NCBI RefSeq assembly: GCF_051622035.1
Contig: NC_135355.1
Span: forward strand, 1,798,001-1,862,000
Direction of reading: 5' to 3'
Source: Arctopsyche grandis
Lineage: Eukaryota; Arthropoda; Insecta; Trichoptera; Hydropsychidae
Length of the DNA stretch: 64,000 bases
Positions 57,983 through 64,000 of the stretch are shown here, piece after piece. The notes under the pieces are model-generated. The model saw only the letters and a program-made list of their open reading frames with translations. It was not told where the DNA came from and did not search any database. Position 1 is the first letter of the stretch. Each line of letters starts with the position of its first letter. Both the position numbers and the translations under genes were made by a program.

Positions 57983-58945
57983 GCCAGCAGCATAGCTCGG
58001 TCGTTAAGAGGGCTGGACAGCAGCGCCTTGTCCATACAAACGTACTATACTTCTCCCTTCCTCAATTATGGCACTAGAGAAATTATTTTTTAATATGCTA
58101 TGGATATCCACCATTGGGGTGCATCTATCGTTTTATTTTTTTTGATTAATTATTTTTTATAGGAGCTAGGAGCCGCCAAACATCTATAAAATCGCCTCTT
58201 TTTTACACCCACGAAACGAGTCCAGCGTGCTTATTTAACGGTCGATTTTAAAAAAATACGCCAATAGATGCACAGAAAGTATCTTTCTCATACCGATGGT
58301 GAAATTTTTTTGAAATTGGTCCAGTTTTGGAGAAGAAAATAGGAGAATACGAAACCTCGATTTTGTCAATTTAAAATACGTTTTATCTGGTCGAAGCGCA
58401 ACTGTCGCATTCACTCAATATATATATATATATTGATATATATTGTCGCATTCACTCAATATATACATACACTCAATATATATATCGAAGAAAGGAACGG
58501 TAACAAAATTAAGGTTTCGGGTGTACAGCCCTCTTAAGCTTCTGCCTAACACCGAGAGGCGCCGGATTCGATCCCATGAGCTGACCTCGATTCAAAAAGA
58601 TTTTTTCTGAGTATATCTGTAGTGCTGCTGGTCAGACCTGGATATTTGTGATTCCAGGTCGATCGTTTCCTATCAGAGTTTACCAATTTTCTCTGATTTC
58701 ATTGTTGAAACGGTTCCCGATTAAAAATTGGCTGAAATCCCTCCTACCTACTACATATGTATATCACCACTATTTAAGTATGATTAATGTACAATTAAAT
58801 GTATGTACAATTCGTAGATGTCTCGTTTTCAGTGTCTCGTAATTCAGCGACTTGTATAATAAAAAATCCTGTATTGTTTGTTATTGGCCAGGAAGGCACA
58901 TTGGGGTTTTCCTGTAAGGCCTTCCTGGTATAAAATGTAATAAAA
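57983..58945 (+). mobile_element. tRNA-derived SINE, family 1, split by a TTAA element
   Basis: The head CCAGCAGCATAGCTCGGTCG-TTAA continues after 58,537 with GCTTCTGCCTAACACCGAGA, the B-box GCCGGATTCGATCCC, body, and 3' module GGCCAGGAAGGCACATTGGG. Confidence 0.9.
58008..58533. mobile_element. piggyBac-type MITE, TTAA target
   Basis: GAGGGCTGGACA and TGTACAGCCCTC are inverted ends; TTAA is duplicated at 58,004-58,007 and 58,534-58,537. The SINE reads through when the element and one TTAA are removed. Its TIR differs from the element at 56,369, so a different piggyBac-like family mobilised it. It is non-coding. Confidence 0.9.
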
Positions 58946-58949
58946 TAAA

Positions 58950-59602
58950 AAAGAAATAATAATTTCGAGTTGATTTAAAAAGTCGAGACATACTTGACAT
59001 ATGTATGTACAGTGACACAACGTCATATTGATTTCTTTCTAATTCTACACCATCATCCCCCCTCCCCCCCCCCCCCCGTCCCTAGTGTAGAGTCTCAATA
59101 GCGCGTAACTCATTAAGCGAGCAAATTGTGTAGAGTAATTCAAAATAGTTAGTGTAAGGGTGAGGGGTGGGCCATTAATTGGGTAATTGTGTGGGCACAG
59201 GGTCGATATTGAATCGGGGTAGACATATACCCCGTTCGCCTGGTCACTGGGGACACCCCACGTAAGGTTAATTAGTTTTATTCTGAGACCCCAACACCCC
59301 CCCCCCCTCCCCCCAAGTCCCACCCCCTAATAAACATCTGCTGCGGACGGGGGATACCAGCCGCAGATTATTTATACGATCGATTACAACGCCGATGTTC
59401 AAACTTCATATATAATAATACTCATTGCGATATATAGCCATGCCAGATGAAGTTGTGTTCAAATAGGACACAAGGCGCACACAAACACACAGGCGCACCT
59501 GGCACACACTGACGAACATCACCATAGAACTATTTTTAATACAGGTAAAGCCATTTTTTTCTACATGCTAACAATTTCAAACATTACACATACAATTATA
59601 TC
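58950..59602. other. Intergenic with C/G homopolymer runs
   Basis: CCCC runs at 59,056-59,079 and 59,297-59,315 in a balanced-composition stretch; (CAC)n near 59,480-59,510. No gene recognised. Confidence 0.6.
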
Positions 59603-59905
59603 AACCAGCAGCATAGATAAATGGTAAGCGTGTAATGCTTTTAATTGTTTAGTCACTGATTCTATCCCGTATGCTGCTGCCCACACTTTGGATATGTAAC
59701 TTCTAGGTCAATCGTTTCCTATCTGATTTCATTGAAACGGTTCCAACAAATTATCGTATTTCTCGCAAAATTTGAATTTGCAGCATCTCTTATTCGCTGA
59801 TTAATAAAATACTGCAAATTTTTCCATAAACGTCTTGCAAATTTTGATTTTTTCAGCATCTCGAAACTTGGCGATTTAAAAAAAATTATGCAAAAATTTG
59901 TTAAA
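59603..59905 (+). mobile_element. tRNA-derived SINE, family 2
   Basis: CCAGCAGCATAGATAAATGG, TAATGCTTTTAATTGTTTAG, a GATTCTATCCC B-box-like motif and the body (GGTTCCAACAAATTATCG) with internal repeats of GCAGCATCTC. Confidence 0.75.
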
Positions 59906-60059
59906 TATTTATCCATACATGATGCTCTGTAAAATTAATCTGTAAGTTGTTTATCGATGTGTGTAATTCGTTTCTGATTGGCTGTCGTCAAAGTCGTTTC
60001 TCATTGGCTGGATTGGTCAAAGACTTTTGTGATTGGTCGATCTTTAAATAATATTATTT

Positions 60060-60136
60060 TTTTCGATTCAAATAAATTTAATAAAAATATTAATGATGAT
60101 TTCAATTTACCGAGCGAAGCCGGGTAGCACCACTAG
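60060..60136 (+). mobile_element. Helitron-like H1 3' terminus
   Basis: ACCGAGCGAAGCCGGGTAGCACCA-CTAG|T matches the other H1 ends; the 5' part is not delimited. Confidence 0.5.
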
Positions 60137-60299
60137 TATATTATATGTAAATAAAATGTTTATAAAATACCATAGTGACATCTATAGACAAATTCGATAG
60201 ATAACAAATTATTTAGCGAGAAATACATACATTTTTATTACAGAGTATATAGGTGGGTAGCATATATTTATAGTAATCAACAAGTTCGAAATTCTAAAA

Positions 60300-60440
60300 A
60301 ATTGAAATTTGCGAGAAACGGAAATGGGTTGCCAATTTGGTGGAACCGTTTCGACAATGACATTGTATAAATTAGCAAACTGATAGGAAAAGATCTATCT
60401 CAAATCACAAATATTCAAGCGAGCAACACTGGGCAAGGAT
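60300..60440 (-). mobile_element. SINE family 2 body, inverted
   Basis: TTGCCAATTTGGTGGAACCG and GATAGGAAAAGATCTATCTC are the inverse of the SINE body; the head is decayed. Confidence 0.5.
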
Positions 60441-60629
60441 TGGACACAAACTTAGTGGACAACATAAGAATAAACAAAAGCTGTCCCTAGGAAGAATGCA
60501 CAAATATATAATGGCAAACAAACATATTTGTCGGTGCGCGTCTTGTATGTCCATGCACAACTTGGTTGCTCACGCGTGATTTGTTTCCTAGTGTGAATGT
60601 ATATTTAATTATATTAATTTGAAAATATA

Positions 60630-61316
60630 TATAGAGTTGCCGTTCCCGTTCCCATTCTCGTTCTCGTTTCCATTTGTCGGAAAAACGCAGGCAGCGAACA
60701 CATTTGAAATTATTCGATTATTTGTTTATAAATTATTTGTATATAAATTATTGCGATACAATTCCACTCATTCTCGTTTTTCTGTTCCTGTTTTTGGCCG
60801 ATTTTTTTTTTCACAGTAAGCTTCCCGGACATGTATACAACAATTCCTGAAAGTTCCATCATTCCATCGTACAATAACGCATGCAATTCCCGTTCCCGTT
60901 CCCGTTTCTCGAAAAGTGAATATTTGAGTTTCAAATTAATACTTAATAATCAAATTAAATTATAGAAAAGTATAGGAACGCATACAGACAAACATTGATT
61001 TATATACATTTGTAGGATAGTAATGAGTGCTACTTACTGTATTTGTACGTTGGCATGCGTGCGCGCAAGTCGGTCACCAACGAAAACATTTCCTTAACTA
61101 CACACTGGCGCTTCATACTTTCGCGCCGATAAAATCATAATTACGAATATTATTATTAAGAGGTTTTATTCCGTTTTTTTTTCACAGTAATCTTCCCGGA
61201 TATAAAACAAATCCTGAAAGTTCAATCGTATTCGTTTCAGTGGTTTAGGAGCCAATTCGAGACACACAGACAGTCAGACAGACAGAAAAACATTTATTTT
61301 TATATATTTTTATAGA
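60630..61316 (-). mobile_element. Helitron-like H3 element, reverse copy
   Basis: In reverse it starts TCTATAAAAATATATAAAAA after A and has the CTGTCTGTCTGACTGTCTG run, the second module (TTTGTCTGTATGCGTTCCTA) and GGGAACGGGAACGGGAAT repeats. It lacks the LTR and 0.6 kb block seen in the copy at 53,908. The 3' end is not clear. Confidence 0.6.
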
Positions 61317-62070
61317 TTCATCCATTCCGAATTCAAATTTACATAAACAGTTTGTTTGGTGTTTATTATTTTAAAAAAGTTTCCAAAGTGTAAATAGGAG
61401 TATATATGTATTTGATGAGCGTAAAATTCGAGGAATTTTCTATTTAGATTCAATACCAGAATGGAATTTAATTTAAAACGTATCCTATTTACACGGCGTC
61501 GATAAATGGAGTCAATAAAGTACGACTCCATTAACAAAATTTTAATCGCTTCATATTGAACACATTAGATTAAACATACATACATATGTAGATATATATA
61601 TATATAGTAAATGATATCTAGAGAGTTCTTGAAGACGATTTCCCAATGAAAAAATGTGTTTTTTGGGTGTTGGCAGTCCGCCGAGAGGTGTTATTTCGAT
61701 TAACCGTGTTTTCCCGGTTTTCCCTCGGGGTCCAATTCGAAGCCTTCAATACACACTGTGCGCTTGTTTTGTTAAGCCATTGTTTTTCTATTATCTATGT
61801 AAAAGCCTTTTTAGCCAGGGACGTGGAAAAAAGACTGCTCACTTTAATAGATTTCTTGTTTGCGTTATCGCGAACGAAGGTGGGCGTGGTAAGCAAAAAA
61901 AGAAACAACAGCTTTTGTTTTTCAACTTTGTGTTTATTTTGCTTTTCCAGCGTGTTTTTTTTTTCTTTCACCTTCCAGGTAAGCGTACTTGCAGCGTATT
62001 TACATTTTTCCCTTTTAACGATACATCAATTGGGTGGTAAGCGATTTTTAAAATATTTTAATTGTAATTA
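61317..62070. other. Unassigned, long overlapping open frames
   Basis: Frames at 61,646-62,071 and 61,654-62,040 overlap on the same strand and are rich in Phe/Leu from T runs. No domain seen. TTCCAG|GTAAGC at 61,974-61,984 resembles abutting splice signals. I do not call a gene. Confidence 0.4.
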
Positions 62071-62074
62071 ATAA

Positions 62075-62575
62075 CACTGTTCGACAAATGAAGACTTTTT
62101 TTTTGGTTCAGAGACGAGATATGACTTTTCTTATAGATCTATGCCTAGTAAATACGAATCTGGTAATAAAAAATATTGATTGGCTCGAGATTCGGAGATA
62201 TATATATTTTTAAATCGCGTGATTTTTCTATATCTTGGTGTTGTTCGGTCGATGTCTCAAAATCCGTCAATTTTCTGTTCAAAATGAATATTGGAATCTA
62301 TAGTCGGGTATTTTATCTTTCATTTGTAGTACTTTTCAGCTTTCAAATCTCTCTAAATAGTCGTCCAGTTCAAATCAAAAGTCAAAAGTACGTGTTTTCA
62401 CTTGGGACTTTTTCCCACTGTTAATACTATTTTATATTGAGTATTTTCTATTGAAAAATATTTATTAAGATAATTTTCTGGCCACAATATTTTTTTTTTC
62501 GTTTAAAAGGGTTAATTGGAAGTGTGCTGAATTTTAAATCGGTAAAATTGCGAGCTAAAAATTCGTACTAATAGA
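62075..62575. mobile_element. CACTG-family element, left end intact
   Basis: CACTGTTCGACAAATGAAG after TAA (62,072-62,074) and the full core in inverse order relative to 46,913; the far end is lost near 62,575. Confidence 0.7.
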
Positions 62576-63188
62576 GCACGGTTTTGTGTTAATTATTTAA
62601 TAAAAAAAAATATTAAAAATAATTCTTTATTAAATGGGTCGACTTGCAAAATTGAAATCGGAATCTAAAATATGAAAAAAATCGAATCGAATACGAAAAA
62701 AATTGTTCAAAACCTCGATAATAAAATAAAATTACTGTTATGTATTTTTTATATGGTGTGATTTTAAATAAGGTTAATATTTAAATTATTTCTAGTTTAA
62801 TTTTTATTTTTAACAAGAAAATTTATATATAAATTTTATAAAAAAAAAAAATTTTAAAAAAATTATTTTTTTTAATAGTTAATATTTAAAATTAATAATT
62901 TAAAGAAATTTAAATTTAGTTAAGCAATTTCAATTAATATTGACAAAAAGACGGCCTTGCGAAGAATCAACGTTTAGCTTAATAATGTATCACTATGGCC
63001 AAAAAAAACAACAAAAAACAGTAAAAATAGAAAAGAGATTGAGAATTGAACAATCCGATTTGAAATTTCTTACATATGTATGTACCTATCAGTGGCGTGC
63101 GACGACTTTTCATCAGAGGTTGCTGTCCAAAAAACAATCAGATTTTTTTAATATTATTTTATTCTTTCAAACATTGTCATATTTATAT
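62576..63188. other. Very AT-rich spacer, no gene recognised
   Basis: Long A/T runs to 62,930 and an open frame at 62,940-63,203 without a recognisable domain; it runs into the LTR. Confidence 0.5.
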
Positions 63189-63485
63189 TGTAGCGTTGCA
63201 TAGGGAGACGCCCCGTGGACCGGTGACGTCATGGTGACGCCGACCAATGGTGGAGTCGGGCGTTGTGGCCAATGGCTACACCCGACTCCTTGACCAATGA
63301 CTGTACTTGTTGACGTGTCATAAACGTGTATGCGCTGAGCGCTCTATGATATAAGAACGGTACGCTCTCGATCGGTGGCATTCGGATCCTGACCTCCACC
63401 GGACGAGCAGCAATAAAGAACTGGAACCTGCCTGCGTGTTTTCTTGTACCTCGACCTGACTCCACTTACCTTTGAATACTCTTCA
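63189..63485 (+). mobile_element. 5' LTR of a GC-rich LTR retrotransposon
   Basis: TGTAGCGTTGCATAGG to ACTCTTCA, with TATAAG near 63,350 and AATAAA at 63,412. One base later TGGTGTCAGAAGTGGGA (63,487-63,503) has the position and look of a primer-binding site. The GC content contrasts sharply with the host DNA. The sequence stays open to the window end, so the 3' LTR and target duplication are outside. Confidence 0.85.
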
Positions 63486-63508
63486 CTGGTGTCAGAAGTG
63501 GGATCTAC

Positions 63509-64000
63509 ATGGTTGAGACAAGGAGCCACAAAGGTGCGGATTCGGGGTCTTCATCGCTGCCGGAAGAAATGGAGCCGAATCGAGAACAAAGCCCTGGGGA
63601 GCTGAGCAACGGAGGACGGAGACGGGAGGAGCAGAGGAGCCGGGTGTCGAGGAGCCGGGTGCCAAGGACACCGGAGCCGAGCTACAAGGAGCTAAGCCAG
63701 GGAATGGCGAGCTGCCAAGAGCAGGTCCAGTCCCTGCAAAACACCTTCGCCACGTTTTTGCAGTCCTGGGAGAAGTCTGCGACACCAACGCAGCCGAAAG
63801 CCGACGTACATCCAGAACCACCGAGGAGATCAGAGGTATGTTACGAGGACAGGCGGACCACACAGCGAGACACGTACGGGGTGCGGCAACATTCCCACCG
63901 GTACGACTACACCACGTTCGACGGTACTGAACGGTGGAAGGACTTCCTCAACCACTTCGAGTTTGCTGCACGGCTGAACAAGGAGACGACGAACCTGGAG
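63509..64000 (+). CDS. gag: Gag of the LTR retrotransposon (Ty3/gypsy-like), cut by the window end
   Basis: An ATG 24 bases after the LTR opens 164 codons without a stop up to base 64,000. The start is polar and Ser/Arg/Glu-rich (RRREEQRSRVSRSRVPRTPE), then a likely coiled segment (SCQEQVQSLQNTFATFLQSW). The last part, YTTFDGTERWKDFLNHFEFA, resembles the start of the retrotransposon Gag capsid domain (F-G-x-W-x-F-L-x-F). Gag would form the particle for reverse transcription. The Ty3/gypsy call is by resemblance; the pol gene would decide and is outside. Confidence 0.75.
   Translation, partial: MVETRSHKGADSGSSSLPEEMEPNREQSPGELSNGGRRREEQRSRVSRSRVPRTPEPSYKELSQGMASCQEQVQSLQNTFATFLQSWEKSATPTQPKADVHPEPPRRSEVCYEDRRTTQRDTYGVRQHSHRYDYTTFDGTERWKDFLNHFEFAARLNKETTNLE

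Noticed and set aside
61646..62071. 141-codon open frame with a hydrophobic start
   Set aside because: Composition is driven by T runs, a second frame overlaps it on the same strand, and no domain is seen.
1..64000. CRISPR array, bacterial operon or prophage
   Set aside because: Repeats are eukaryotic transposons and microsatellites; no regular direct repeats with unique spacers and no prokaryotic gene order.

Overview
This is a 64 kb piece of an AT-rich arthropod nuclear genome, almost certainly an insect. The supports are a split gene with GT..AG introns encoding a Beaten-path (Beat) immunoglobulin-domain protein, an arthropod axon-guidance family, and a dense load of eukaryotic transposons: tRNA-derived SINEs, non-LTR and LTR retrotransposons, Helitrons, piggyBac, hAT, mariner and short inverted-repeat elements. 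I cannot fix the order of insect. Nothing is bacterial or phage-like and I see no CRISPR array, operon, rRNA or functional tRNA gene. Coding sequence is roughly 2% of the window.

Layout. 1-2.6 kb: two inverted, broken copies of a BTB-BACK-Kelch (KLHL-like) gene and the C-terminal piece of a VTA1-like ESCRT gene with an in-frame stop. 2.8-24.4 kb: repeats only, including two Helitron-like families, a solo LTR, a LINE relic, SINEs, a CACTG-ended element, a long-TIR element that took in an internally deleted LINE, and a scrambled cluster of solo LTRs near 20.3-21.3 kb. 24,426-46,054: the one gene that looks intact, a five-exon beat-family gene on the + strand. Its exon phases join without error into 372 codons. 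Introns 1 (12.9 kb) and 2 (5.4 kb) are filled with transposons, among them an inverted duplication near 29.5/31.6 kb, a MULE-like element with a 9-bp target duplication, a hAT relic, and a LINE nested in a CACTG-type element. 46-63 kb: more repeats, with well-delimited nests: a Helitron-like element holding a solo LTR and a duplicated 0.6 kb block, an internally deleted piggyBac with both TTAA sites, and a TTAA element inside a SINE. From 63,189 to the window end: the 5' LTR, primer-binding site and start of gag of a GC-rich, apparently young LTR retrotransposon.

How it fits together. The beat gene probably encodes a secreted or surface-attached neuronal recognition protein. The rest is the product of transposition in layers, and the nesting gives relative ages: SINEs, LINEs, LTRs and TTAA elements sit inside older Helitron, Harbinger-like and CACTG-type elements. 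I found no convincing new biological system. The observations most worth following are repeat families whose termini are built from a 15-nt GC-rich minisatellite, an LTR family that repeatedly uses ATAT as target, and an unusually long second Ig region in the Beat protein.
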